This document shows, piece by piece, positions 53,889 to 64,000 of a stretch of 64,000 bases of DNA. The DNA comes from Phytophthora quininea (lineage: Eukaryota > Oomycota > Peronosporomycetes > Peronosporales > Peronosporaceae). The notes under the pieces are model-generated. The model was not told the origin of the DNA. It saw nothing but the letters and a program-made list of their open reading frames with translations, and searched no databases. The position numbers and the translations under genes are program-made. The stretch is from assembly GCA_011947345.1 (NCBI GenBank), contig JAAVTG010000559.1:248001-312000 (forward strand). Direction: 5' to 3'. Each line of letters begins with the position of its first letter. Within the stretch, counting starts at the first letter, position 1.

Positions 53889-54329
53889 CTAGTCGGAGAA
53901 GAATGGGATTGAAATCGTGAACTCCAGCGACGGCGCGATCGGCATCTTTGCTGGGTTCTCGAAAGCCGCCTCGTAGTATTCCCAAAGCACCAAAACGTAC
54001 TGGGACAGTGCACGCTCAGCATACGCTTCCAGGTCCCGCTGGAAATACCGTTTAGTAGGTTTGGACGCTCCGTTTGCACGATAACGGCGATGTTTCGGGT
54101 CCATTTGTTCCGCAATCATCTTGAAGTTTGCGTCCAGCTTGCTTGCAATAGACAAATCCACTGAGAGTTCTTCGTCGACAAGGCTGTCGCGAAACACTGC
54201 ATCGCCTCCACTGCGGGGACGTTTTAATCGCGCACTAGCGTCCCAATTCGTTAGTCGTTGGAGAGCTTTCTTGCCCACTGCCGCCTTCTTCGCAGGGTCC
54301 ATCTGACTATCTTCAGTGGGGCGTAGCAT
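53889..54329 (-). CDS. Small conserved-looking protein, unknown function
   Basis: Intact single exon of 146 codons from ATG 54329 (MLRPTEDSQMDPAKK). Charged and helical: QRLTNWDASARLKRPRSGGD, DLSIASKLDANFKMIAEQMD, then ERALSQYVLVLWEYYEAAFE, ending EFTISIPFFSD. No signal peptide or membrane helix. It begins 35 bp downstream of the stop of the larger gene on the same strand, an unusually tight spacing that raises the chance the two are co-transcribed. Not recognised. Confidence 0.5.
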   Translation of the reverse strand: MLRPTEDSQMDPAKKAAVGKKALQRLTNWDASARLKRPRSGGDAVFRDSLVDEELSVDLSIASKLDANFKMIAEQMDPKHRRYRANGASKPTKRYFQRDLEAYAERALSQYVLVLWEYYEAAFENPAKMPIAPSLEFTISIPFFSD

Positions 54330-54364
54330 TGCTGATGCAAGTTCACTTAGATGACTCAGATAAC

Positions 54365-56847
54365 TTAATGCGGGGAGGCAGCCGACAAGCCGACTCCGTT
54401 CGACTTGGAGGAAGGACCAACTTCGAAGAACGGCGTCTGGGCAAGCAGAATACGATCCGATGCGCTAGGCAGATCCAGGCGGTTCGAAGCCGCCGTCTTG
54501 AACACGATCATGTAGCAGAAAATCTTCCGGATCTAACGTAAGAAAAAGAACAGAATTAAACCTACGAGAACGTTTTAGCAGTGGGCAGGATAACGAACCT
54601 CTTCGTTCCAATGCAGAAAGAAATGGAAGAAGTTTTCGCGCAGAATGAGTTCGGCAACTAGCCGCTTGCGAGCAATCGTTGGCAACAGATCTGCGCAAGA
54701 AAAACAACAGATTATCAACATTAGTATTACGCAATCAGACTGCCAAGAACCACAAGCCAGCCCATAAAATGCTCACTTCTTACCGATACAATTGTAGATG
54801 CACGTGAGCACTTTCAGTAGCGTTTGCACATGCGACGACTGCAGAGCGTTGCGCATGCTGTTTAAAAAGTAATCTCCATCAAACACGGAGCCGAGGCAGT
54901 AGCGAACTCGCCCTCCAACTTTCCCGGCAGGTGTTCCAGACTCTGTCGCTGCTGGCATAGCAGCTTTCGACGCTACCTCAAGAAGGCGCTGCAGAATGCT
55001 GAAAGAGTAATTCACACTCGTCGGGTCTAAAATGTTCGTGCCTTCAAGGACAACTTGCATCAGCACATTCACCAGCGCCTCGTTCTTTAGCACTTCGCTT
55101 CCTGCGTCAAGGACTGTATCGACTTCACGGTCGTTCCAGTAGTCTTCCCACGGATCGTTCGACTTGCCCTCGATAATGGACAAAATGCGGTTTACTGAGG
55201 GCAGGGAAGAATTGTTTGTTGTGGAGCGCGCTCGACGTTGGCACATGCGCTCAAAAACGGCCACGTAGAGACGCACCAGAGCAAAGTATCCTGGGATACA
55301 ATGCCACAAAGTTCTGCCATCAGCGTAGCGATGGTTACACCAGCTACTCACATCGCTAAGTAGAGCAGCCACAAACGTCACCGCCATTAAATCATCCTTC
55401 CCCGGCGACTGCACCCGCTCAACAAATAAATCCAAACCCGGTTCAATCTTGTCCTGTGAAGTCACACCCAGCTTTACAAACGCATCGTTCTGAAGTTTGA
55501 GTCCAATGTACAGCAAAGGCAGCTGATAAATGAAAGTCACCTCCTGCTCTTCTCCCGCTCGACTGATGCCTTGTTGGAATACGGCTTCGAGCGCCGCAGC
55601 AACAGATTTGTTGTTGGATCCCTTCCCCAGCATATCTTGTGGGATACCAGGCGTATTCCCACCTTTAACGGGGAAAGCAATCGATCAGTACCTCGGTTCG
55701 CTTTGTACTCCGAGAATGACGAGAAGATCTCAAGCTGTAAGTCCACCCCACTGATCCGGTCCGGTCGACATTTCGATTCTGCAATCAGTCGGAACATTTT
55801 GAGTTAGAATGTCATTGTAATCAGCAGCCAAAGCATATATATTAGCGTTGTCGTACCAGAAAGATCATTCCAGTGACGACGATACTGGCGAGGGCTGCGC
55901 AGAACGCCAGTACTCCCCGATGAACCGATCGTCGCCGTTTTTCTTCCCAGCGCTAGGGCCATTTCCTTTTACGGCCCCATTACTAGACTGGTTCTGTTCC
56001 TCTGTACCCTCGAGTTTTTCTGTGCACTTCAGTACACCCTCCAGCAGCTTTGGCGTTGCGAATGGGAATCGGAAATACACTGTGGCGAAGATATGCGCCA
56101 CAAAGAACCGATGCTCCTCAGCCATAAATCTCGCCTTGCGGATCTTCACCGAGCAGAAGCGGATACTTCTCTCCAGCAATTTCAAGTATCTCTTGGCCAC
56201 CAACGTGTCGAGATGCACCTGCTGGCCATCGAGTGGGTATCCTTCGATAAACTCCACTCGGCGGCAGATGTACACTGCCGCTTGCAAGTACAGCGCTCGA
56301 CAGCGATTGCGGACTGGTACATGGTCGCACATATCCATCAAATAATCCCTAAAAAAGTATAATAACATAGCAAAACAATTAGCCAAATGAAAGTATCGTT
56401 TTCCTTCTCGTTTAACGCACCAGAGATCCAGCAACACCGTCTGACCGACATGCAGAGGCAGCATCTTGTTAAAGTACGAATGATACGTCAGTTTGCGGTC
56501 GCTGGATCCGCTGGCGCTGCCTCCGTTCGAGGCCTCGGCGGCTGCGGCGGTGGCGAAATCCAAGTAGAAGAAAAAGGGCGGCGCAGCAGGTCCAGCGCCT
56601 CGGCCAGCGCCAGCATCTTCTTCTCCAGATTCCAGCCGTTCAGTTCGGTGGAGCGGCCGGCCCCGTTGAGCACCATAGGCTGCGTGGGGCGCATGCTGCC
56701 GTTGCTGGAGATGGTGGGGCCCGTCACGGCCGAGATCTCGCGGTTCTTAGCGACGTTCTTGAGCTGCTGGTGCAGCTGCGCGTTGAACACCAGACGCGCC
56801 TTCTCCGGGTGGCCGGCGGCCCGGTACAGCGTCGCATCGGCCAGCAT
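54365..56847 (-). CDS. Large helical protein, unknown function
   Basis: About 720 residues in five or so exons. ATG at 56847 (MLADATLYRAAGHPEKARLV). The frame also stays open upstream without an ATG, so an extra 5' exon is possible. One frame break near 56575 sits in CCCTTTTTC. The sequence is almost all amphipathic helix: LHVGQTVLLDLWCVKREGKR, RYLKLLERSIRFCSVKIRKA, FYFRFPF-type YFRFPFATPKLLEGVL, LWHCIPGYFALVRLYVAVFE, NDPWEDYWNDREVDTVLDAG. It ends in LLPTIARKRLVAELILRENF then FFHFFLHWNEE and a Ser-rich tail. This resembles large HEAT-like DUF families (possibly DUF1765-type) but I am not certain. Cytosolic or membrane-peripheral by composition. Confidence 0.6.
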
Positions 56848-57928
56848 GGCGGCGGAAGAGCGAATGATACCCGACAAGAGGGAAGTCTCAATCGCGCATA
56901 CAAAAGCAAGTATAAGTGGTGATATCTTTTGATGACAGCGAAAATCAACTACTTTTTCGACGATTGAAGTTTTGAATTCATGGCACTTTTCCACTCTGTG
57001 GATAGGATAACTTTTTTTTCGTTGCCTGCTATCTCTTGGATGGATTGGATGGTACGTTGAATTTTAATGCATGGCGCTGGAACTTCAGCGAAGATATTGC
57101 TGTTTTTCTCAGCGTGCTTGTGGCGGGCTCCGATAGCAGAACGGTTTCGCTGCTTGCGGGTGACAAACACATCATGAAAGTCTTGCTGAATCCAGCCGAC
57201 ATGAATTCAAGTCATCCTACCGCTGTGTTGTCGGAGATAACCGAGCTGCCGCAACCAATTCAAGGAAACTCTTCGCGTAGGGTGCCGACTTCAAAAACTT
57301 GGCGTCGATGTGCCAGTCCAAGGGCTTGGACGGGCGCTGCGGGCCTGCATCGCGACAACGAGACCCCCATCCGGGGATCGGCGGTTGAACATCTTCCGCA
57401 TGTACAGAGGCGCAATGCCGGTCCCCGTTCCGCCCTTCCGCCTGAACAAGTCGCGTGGATCGGTAACTCACGCACCGAAATGACGACGGACCTCTTTGCA
57501 GGATGGCAATCTCTTTCAGCGCAGCGTCCCTGGCGCCTGCACTCGCCGGCGTATCGCGGCGATGAGTCCTTGGCAATTCTGTCGTGACCGGATCAAGCGT
57601 GCTTTCTCAATTCGGCCATTCCATCCGAACTCGGTGCTTGCCATCCAGTGTGTGTCGGTGGTAAATTTCGCTAGCACCTGGCCCCGATGGTAGCTGTTGG
57701 GCTCTCACCCAACGCTGCTCGTGTTTGAGGTTTGGTGAACGTGAAATACTGGTATCGCACCGAACTCTGAATGAAGCTTGACCGAACGAGTGAAGCTTCG
57801 TCGCGATTAAATAGGTCTATGAAATTATCCCAATAAGTTAAAAGTCTTGTGAGGTCTACCAGTGCAGGGCCTAGCGATCGGCCCGCCGCTAAATACGTGA
57901 TGGCACGAGTCGAGTCTTGCCGAAGCGT
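56848..57928. other. Intergenic region without a confident gene
   Basis: A minus-strand reading at 57217-57576 ends WHIDAKFLKSAPYAKSFLEL and looks mildly coding-like, but has no secure start or neighbouring exon. An overlapping plus-strand reading of 183 codons also lacks features. Possibly a degraded gene. Confidence 0.4.
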
Positions 57929-58588
57929 TTACTCGTTCCAGAACTCCGAGAGGTTTTCCTGCGGAATCTTGCGGGACGCTCGCAGCACGAGCATCTCTTC
58001 GCGCACAGGCTCCGACACCTCGTCGCACTTGCGATCCATCTCGTCGACGAAGGCGACCGCCACGTCGTCGCTGAACCGGACGCGGCGCTTGCTGGCGCTC
58101 GAGTCGAGCTCGAGCTCCTTGATCTTCTCCACGAGCAGGTTGCGGCCGGCGTTGGCCTGCTGCAGCACGACCTGTCTGCGCTGCTCGCTGACGCTCTCGG
58201 TGGCCTTCTCGATCTTCTCCAGCACGCTCATGGCGCGCTCCCAGTGGTTCTGGATCATGAGCATCAGCGCGTGCTGGCGCGACGTCTGCAGGAAGGTCAG
58301 CGCTCTGCGCACGCCCTCGCAGCCGGTGACGCTGGGCCACGCTGGCACGGCGGTGCTGCTGCTGACTGGCGTAACGGCCACCACGACGGTCTCCTCCAAC
58401 GGCTGCACCGCCGCCATGCTCGACCGCGGCGAGGACTCGATCTGGCGTTTGCACACTTTGAGCAGCGCCTCGCTGGAAGTAGTCGGCTCGACGATCTCCT
58501 CGACGTTGGCGGTAGCGGGCAGCGACGGCCGCACGCGCTTGAGGAGGCGTCGCGACAGCTCCTGGACTTGCACCACGCAGGACGTCAT
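57929..58588 (-). CDS. Coiled-coil protein with PP1-docking RVRF motif
   Basis: Intact single exon of 219 codons, ATG 58588 (MTSCVVQVQELSRRLLKRVR). After a Val/Thr/Ser-rich middle, helices run QTSRQHALMLMIQNHWERAM then SVLEKIEKATESVSEQRRQV. Then SASKRRVRFSDDVAVAF contains RVRF, the canonical RVxF site for protein phosphatase 1, with basic residues before and acidic after. It ends NLSEFWNE. PP1 regulation is an inference from this one motif. No homologous family recognised. Very high GC content compared with neighbours. Confidence 0.6.
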   Translation of the reverse strand: MTSCVVQVQELSRRLLKRVRPSLPATANVEEIVEPTTSSEALLKVCKRQIESSPRSSMAAVQPLEETVVVAVTPVSSSTAVPAWPSVTGCEGVRRALTFLQTSRQHALMLMIQNHWERAMSVLEKIEKATESVSEQRRQVVLQQANAGRNLLVEKIKELELDSSASKRRVRFSDDVAVAFVDEMDRKCDEVSEPVREEMLVLRASRKIPQENLSEFWNE

Positions 58589-60131
58589 GGTTTGGATATG
58601 TGTGTGTATGTGCGTGTGCGGTGGCGGTGCTCAGCCAAACCGATGCACGGCGTCGCGTAAAACACAAAGTGCTGGTCGGAGGCCTCCGCGCCGAGTGCCG
58701 GGCGGCGCTCTCTGCTGGGCAGCGATCCCACCCCGGTGAGCCAGAAGGCGTCGGTGCGGTTGGGGCAGCGTTTGTGGGCTCGTCGCGAGGCCTCGACAAA
58801 GCCTGGAACGGCCGGCGCGGCCAAAGACGGCCCTGTTAGACACGGCTGCGGTCGCCGATGCCATCCTGAAACCAAGAAAGGCCGGGCACTCACGCGGGCT
58901 CCGATATTGCCGCGGATCACCATGGGAACGCCGCGCCCGAGTTTGACGGTCGAGAGGCTTTTGGATCGGCCGCCGACCAGCCCGGGGCCAAACACCTCCG
59001 CAAAGAAGGACTCGCCGGTGCCACCGTCACGTTGGCGCAGCAGGCCGCCACGAGATCGCAGGAAAACCAGCTGCGTCGAAGCTGCTGATCCCGCCGGGGC
59101 TCGCCTCGGCAGTTCCTGCGACAGCGAGCCACAGATTCGCGTTGACACGGAGCGGAGCCACACACGCGCGGCACGCTGGCGAGTGGCGCGTATGGATAGC
59201 GTGTCGCCTCAACACCAATGCATCCACATACGTTGCTGCGATCGACCGGCGCAGCACTTTCGCGTGAAATCGATATACGGCTTGGTCATCCTCGGGCCGT
59301 GTGCCGCGCTTTCCGTGAAGCTGGGGCAGTTCATCCAGACCACGTTCCTCAAGTCGCACTTGAAGGTTACAGCACTGTTTGCATTGGATAGTCGCAGTGG
59401 GTGGTCACGACGAACAAACCTCGGCCAAACTGGAACCGCACAAACACCTTCCGGAGCTGCGCTTTTGCGATCGACCAGGACTTTAGGAGCTCGCTTGAAT
59501 GAAAAGCGCCACATGGACGCGCCTCGCTGATGGTCAGCGCTACAGTAGTTTGCCACGAAAGTGGCCACGGAACGTCCGACGTGATGTCGGCCGCCTCTGG
59601 TTTCCACACGTGGCTCTCGAGCTCAGATGCCAGGTCAAGTCGCTGTCAGGCAGCCCCACGTGTGCTGGAGCTGGCGTGTGTGGGTGCACGGCAGCAGCTG
59701 GACCTTGGACGGAATCCGCCAGGTTGACTGAAAGCTGGGCGTCTCGGCCTCCCAATCATCACCCTCGTCCAGGTGGCGGCGCCGGTGACGAGCGACCAAA
59801 TCTCTTCGCGGGCAATGTCTCCTGCCCAGACGAAATGCTCTCCCGACAGAAATCGCATGGCACTAGAGATCTGATGAGTCCAACAGCAGCAGTTTTTGGT
59901 GTTTTTGGCCAGATATGGCGGATCCTGTCCGGTCGATCTGCGAAGTCTAGTCCCAACATATTGGAAGCGCCAACGCCATCGCAACATGAACGGCAATCCG
60001 TTTGCATGTCGACGACAAAACCAAAGCAACATCTTCCCATGACGTTTTCAGCAAAAAAAAAAGCTAGTTAAAATTCGTACCTAAGTGAAGTTTACCATGA
60101 CGCACGTCTTGCACAACAAATCCGAGCCAAA
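58589..60131. other. GC-rich region with long overlapping readings, no resolved gene
   Basis: Both strands carry readings of 130-260 codons, as expected by chance in GC-rich DNA. Some minus-strand parts look protein-like (SFFAEVFGPGLVGGRSKSL near 58980; QLRKVFVRFQFGRGLFVV near 59420; DRPDRIRHIWPKTPKTA near 59920), so a broken or multi-exon gene may hide here. I could not join them. Confidence 0.35.
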
Positions 60132-62315
60132 ATGCTCGCTCCGTTAGCGGTGCTGCTAGCGCTAGGCGTGTCGGCTGCGGACGCCCAGCTCGCTTCTCCT
60201 ACGACAGGGTTACGACAGGTACATGTTTGCGCTTCCCCACTTTTACGAAAATTTCGCGTCCACCTCGCTGTCTGGTGGGTCCTCAAACTCTCCTCCGCTT
60301 CTACGCTAGGTGATCGTGCTTTCGCGTCACGGAGTTCGGGGACCGTACGGTCTCGGTACCGAGTCCCCCACCGAGGAGTTGCTCGAGAAATATGTGCGCA
60401 ATCCGAACTTGGAGCTGCCGCTGAGTGCCAATGCCTGGGGCACGTCGGAGACCGAAGATCCGACGGAAATTGTGTCGCCCAAGCTTACGAAACATGGGTT
60501 CCAAGTGGTGGAACGCATGGGCGAGGTAGGACAGAGGTGGCAATATTGGCGGTGGCGAGATATAGTTCTCATTTAGGGGTGATTTCTGAGCAGTACTTCC
60601 GAGATCACCTTTATCAAGGCTTTCTGAACGCCACGTGCCGGGAAACGTTTGCCTATGCAGACGACAACCAACGGGATAATGTAAGATGTATTTGTTGCTG
60701 CTGGCTGCGCTGGAAGTGTAGCGCTTACATTTTTGTGTGCAGCTCACAGCAGTTGCGTTCTTGAAAGGACTGTACCCGACATGCAAAGAGTTGGTGCCGA
60801 TTACGAAGCAGACGCAGCTCCTTTTCGAGCAAGGGCAAGATCCTACAGCGAACTGCCCCGTGTGTTCAAAGGCTGGTGGGTCAGGCTGAAACGCACGAGC
60901 GATTCAATTGTGTGAGTAGCACTAACACTTGACTGCGCGAATTTTTAGTGTACGAAGGAATCACCGGGAGTAACGACACGAGGTTCGTGCTTCAAGAGAT
61001 CCGTGAAGAGGTAGAAGAAGTCAACGAGCTGTTGCAGTGCTGCTCGGCATCTGTATGCAGCGAGGAAGAAGACTCTGCAACGTGCGATTTGTTTGGGATC
61101 CCCACGACGTGGAATGGAGCGTTCTACCTGCCATGGAAGGACACTCTCTCCAACGCCGACTACTTTTCCGAGTGGTTACTCCTGCAGAGTCTCAACAATA
61201 TGACCCTGCCAGCTCAGTTGACGTTCGAGAAGATTTTGTCGCTTGCCAAGATCCACGAGGTTTGTCGTTTACTTTGCGTTCGCAATTTCCCCGCTCTGAC
61301 CGAATTTCTATTTGCTGGCTGCAGACGCACATGGATCTAATTACCAACGAGGTCAACTCGGAAAGCTTCGGGGCGACTTTACTTGCACACCTCACGGCAA
61401 GCTTTGAGCAGAATATTATGCAGAAACCTCTGCCTGTTGCAAAGGGCGAGGGTCCTGGGCTTCTACAAGGCCCTGACAACCGCCTATTGTACTATGCTGC
61501 CCATGATATTAATCTGCTCTACATGCGCAATATTCTTAGGTATGTGGTGGCATTTATTTGCTTGTCGGGTATTGACTCTAACCACGCCAATGCCAGGTTG
61601 CAATGGCATACCAAAGGATGGCGCCCGCACCAGCCAGTACCAGGCAGCATGCTCGTGTTCGAGTTGCATTCATCAGTTGATGGCGATACTACTTCAGAAT
61701 CTCGCAACTTGAAAGGGGCAACTTTAGAGAAGACGCGTGTTTCATGGCATGTGGAGGAAGAGAACGTCACCGACGAAAGCCAATTCTTCGTCAAGCTGTA
61801 CTTCGTCGCGGCTTCTCCCGAGCAGATTCGCAATGGCGAGCAATTGTCTCTCGAAAACGTGAGAATCTTACTACGGTAGGCGGTCATATTGTCTTCTGAC
61901 ATTGTTTTTTGTTGCTGTAGCCTCCGGATCGCGTCCAAGTCATCATCCCGTCATGTTCAGAGGAAATTAACATCGGAGATGGAGTCACGGACGTGCGTTG
62001 TCCCTTTTCAACGTTCAAAAAGCTTATCGGCAAGACTCTCAAGCACGTGTGTGTTGCCGATACGCTACGTCCATTCGTGGATTCGTTGACCCGCAACAAA
62101 AGAAAGTCAGCAGCATCCTGAAAACCAAGATAACAACGGACGCTGCTCAAGATACCGCCACCAGCAAGAGTAAGCAGCCGCATGCTGAGATGATATTTGA
62201 AAGCTCCATGTGGACTATCTTCGGCGTACTGATGCTCTGCTTCATTGCGCTTTTGATTCGTCATGCTGTGAAGCGCCGACTGAAGAGACTGAAATATGGA
62301 TCACTGAGAGACTGA
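60132..62315 (+). CDS. Histidine acid phosphatase with C-terminal membrane anchor
   Basis: ATG at 60132; MLAPLAVLLALGVSAADA is a signal peptide. The catalytic motif VIVLSRHGVRGPYG (RHGxRxP) follows the first intron, and YYAAHDINLLYM supplies the C-terminal HD pair; together they define branch-2 histidine acid phosphatases. Extracellular or lumenal Cys-rich parts lie between (LQCCSASVCSEEEDSATC). Introns near 60219-60309, 60521-60592, 60681-60741, 60912-60949, 61261-61325, 61539-61596 and 61858-61920. Breaks near 60862 and 62070. After the second, MWTIFGVLMLCFIALLI and a basic tail (RHAVKRRLKRLKYG) form a type I anchor, as in lysosomal acid phosphatase. Substrate unknown; secreted relatives include phytases. 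Confidence 0.8.
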
Positions 62316-62405
62316 AGTATGGATCCATCCCGATGAACAGCCATTAGAGTAGCTGCGAGAGCGAGGAACTACCAACAAAATACTCTTAGTAATACCATGC
62401 AGACA

Positions 62406-63815
62406 CTAACTGCAAATGTCTGCCGAGTAGGGCTTCCCAGCGTTGTCGATTGTTGTCTTGATCGCTTGGTACGTCATCAGCACGGTGCCGATGATCAACG
62501 ACACGCAAATACACAGGATGACGACCGACTGGCGGCCAGTTCTCCGCACGTAGCCGAGAATCACAATCTGTGCTGCAAAAGTCACCACGAAAGTCACCGC
62601 GCACAGCAACGCAGCCCAGTCCCATGCGATCATGTTGAACAACGTGTACTTTGCCGTAGCTGCAGCGGATGAGTACAGGATCATCAACGCCATCGTTGAC
62701 GATGCCACCTCGGGCACAACACCCAGCTCGATCATGATCGGCCCCGTGATAATGCCACCACCGACACCGAACATACCAGCGACGATGCCGCCGAACGCGC
62801 AGCCCATCGGAAACAACACGACAGCTTTCGTGGTCCAGCGGATATCGCCTTCCATGTACAAATAGTTGACGGCAGTCTTGCGCAGGAAGTCCTTGTGTAA
62901 ATAGTAGGACGCAGCAACGACAAAAGCTGCGACCCACGGGATCTCGACCAACACAATGGCCCAGTAGGCCAGCGTTCCACACGTCACAGACGCGTCGCCG
63001 ATGCTCGTCGCCACCACGCCAAGATAGCAAACCATAATGGCAGCGTGCTTTCCCCAAGCAAAGTGGCGCTCCTTCTCCAAGATCTGAGCGAGAGTTCCAT
63101 CCGCGCCAGCCTCGTCAACCGGTTTTGGCACCGTGCTACCGCCAGCGATAGTCGGGATACTGGCACAATTTCCATCCGATGCATTGTCGTTGATAGAGTG
63201 CTGTGGGGTGACGATCTCCTCGAAGCCAATTGCACTCACTTCAACGTCCAACACGGCCTCTGCAGCGACCCGTGCCCTGGCCTCTTGCTTCTCCTTCTTG
63301 AACAGTCGAACGCCTCGAAATGTCATTCGCCAGCTGCTGACAGCTAGTACGACGACAAACAGCAGCGACACGATGTAGCTCGGCAGCAGTTTGTTGACCA
63401 ACGCGCCAATGACGGTGCCACCGATCACGACAGGGATCATGCAAAGTGCTAGATCCGCGTCGATCAGCGGGCGGTCGACGAATGGGTGCCGCTTGTGCAT
63501 GTTGAACCAGGCGTTGGCGACAGCTCCACCGAGGATGGCCATGTTGGAGATTGGAGTAGCGCGTTTGATGTCAAAGCCCATGATGAGCACCATGGCCGGC
63601 ACCATGATAACTCCGCCGCCGACACCACCAGCTGAGGAGATAGCGAGGGCTACCACAATGAGAGCGATGGCCAGAGCGTCGTAGACGTCCATATCCGACA
63701 AGCTGGGGACAGTGTCGCTGTCGTCGCCTCCATCGTCTGCCACCACGACTGCAGCAATTGCCACCAACACTACGAGAAAGAGTGCGGCGTGTCGATTGCG
63801 AAGAAACGCTGCCAT
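62406..63815 (-). CDS. TauE/SafE-family transporter
   Basis: Intact single exon of 469 codons, ATG 63815. MAAFLRNRHAALFLVVLVAI then AAVVVA is a signal peptide or first helix, followed by an acidic stretch. Two similar halves each carry the family's Gly-rich motif: ISSAGGVGGGVIMVPAMVLI then GFDIKRATPISN in the first, and AGMFGVGGGIITGPIMIELG in the second. About nine membrane helices flank a cytosolic loop of about 80 residues (EKQEARARVAAEAVLDVEVS ..). TauE/SafE proteins export sulfite, taurine-derived or sulfonate anions; eukaryotic members are poorly characterised, so the substrate is inferred. No intron or frame break. Confidence 0.88.
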   Translation of the reverse strand: MAAFLRNRHAALFLVVLVAIAAVVVADDGGDDSDTVPSLSDMDVYDALAIALIVVALAISSAGGVGGGVIMVPAMVLIMGFDIKRATPISNMAILGGAVANAWFNMHKRHPFVDRPLIDADLALCMIPVVIGGTVIGALVNKLLPSYIVSLLFVVVLAVSSWRMTFRGVRLFKKEKQEARARVAAEAVLDVEVSAIGFEEIVTPQHSINDNASDGNCASIPTIAGGSTVPKPVDEAGADGTLAQILEKERHFAWGKHAAIMVCYLGVVATSIGDASVTCGTLAYWAIVLVEIPWVAAFVVAASYYLHKDFLRKTAVNYLYMEGDIRWTTKAVVLFPMGCAFGGIVAGMFGVGGGIITGPIMIELGVVPEVASSTMALMILYSSAAATAKYTLFNMIAWDWAALLCAVTFVVTFAAQIVILGYVRRTGRQSVVILCICVSLIIGTVLMTYQAIKTTIDNAGKPYSADICS

Positions 63816-63843
63816 AGCTTGGGGTGAATACGCTTTGATCTAA

Positions 63844-63859
63844 GCAAATTGGGAAGTGG
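63844..63859 (-). promoter_or_regulatory. Inr/FPR-like core promoter of TauE/SafE gene
   Basis: On the minus strand CCACTTCCCAATTTGC fits a pyrimidine-rich initiator followed by an AATTT FPR block, about 29 bp before the ATG at 63815. The remaining 140 bp to the window end shows no gene. Confidence 0.5.
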
Positions 63860-64000
63860 CAAGCGTCGATGGAAGGCGTCGTGGCCCTGTCAGTAGAGAT
63901 GCCGTGCACCATCCACGACAACACCGATGAGTGTCGCACGAGGTTGAGCTTTGGTCGACTTCCTTAATGTGAAATCGACGCCATTTTGCAGCGAGGCGAC

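Noticed and set aside
54460..54500. tRNA-like GGTTCGAA box
   Set aside because: It lies inside a coding exon and no cloverleaf can be drawn. Other GGTTCGA hits in the window likewise lack stems.
57036..57587. 183-codon plus-strand reading
   Set aside because: Composition changes abruptly along it, there is no recognisable domain, and the opposite strand is equally open.
58736..59530. 264-codon plus-strand reading
   Set aside because: Arg/Pro-rich reading typical of chance openness in GC-rich DNA; no motif.
1..64000. Viral, CRISPR or bacterial origin for the window
   Set aside because: Spliceosomal introns, mitochondrial presequences, coatomer, DENN and GPCR-PIPK genes show a eukaryotic nuclear sequence, and no direct-repeat array is present.

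Overview
The window looks like nuclear DNA of an oomycete, most likely a Phytophthora-like peronosporalean. Three things point there. Introns are short (about 50-80 bp, GT..AG). Several starts are preceded by the oomycete Inr/FPR core promoter pattern (TCATTYY followed by an ATTT block). One gene is a 7-TM receptor fused to a phosphatidylinositol-phosphate kinase, a family characteristic of oomycetes. Genes are densely packed on both strands, often 35-110 bp apart.

Layout: 1-15.6 kb holds a PNUTS-like PP1 scaffold, coiled-coil and IQ-motif proteins, a WW protein, a C2H2 protein, the tRNA m5C methyltransferase NSUN2, a PP2C phosphatase, a metallophosphoesterase-like protein and a large coiled-coil protein. 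A relic resembling a secreted effector follows. 16.3-20.0 kb is a large inverted duplication: two arms of about 1.65 kb around a 344 bp spacer. Each arm carries a secreted glycine-rich protein gene and a small secreted cysteine-rich protein gene. 20.5-32.4 kb has a DENN protein with a PDZ-like insertion, then branched-chain 2-oxoacid dehydrogenase E1-beta, xylulokinase and E2 side by side, then an RCC1-BTB-BACK protein. 33.7-41.8 kb has a 6-TM protein, an armadillo-like protein, a myristoylated EF-hand protein, a stand-alone lipoyl protein, a coiled-coil protein, an FHA protein and zeta-COP. 42-64 kb has the GPCR-PIPK, a bestrophin-like protein, PUS7, two kinases read in one frame across a single TGA, three genes of unknown function, a PP1-motif protein, a membrane-anchored histidine acid phosphatase and a TauE/SafE transporter.

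About thirty single-base frame breaks interrupt otherwise convincing genes. Where I could place them, most sit in or beside homopolymers and a one-base change restores the frame. The simplest reading is consensus sequencing error, so I treat most of these genes as functional. Exceptions could be the effector-like relic and the duplicated secreted genes, whose breaks are partly shared between arms.

Functionally, the best-supported links are the E1-beta and E2 subunits of the mitochondrial branched-chain complex flanking xylulokinase, with xylulokinase and E2 sharing a divergent promoter region of 226 bp. I see no tRNA, rRNA, CRISPR array or intact transposon.
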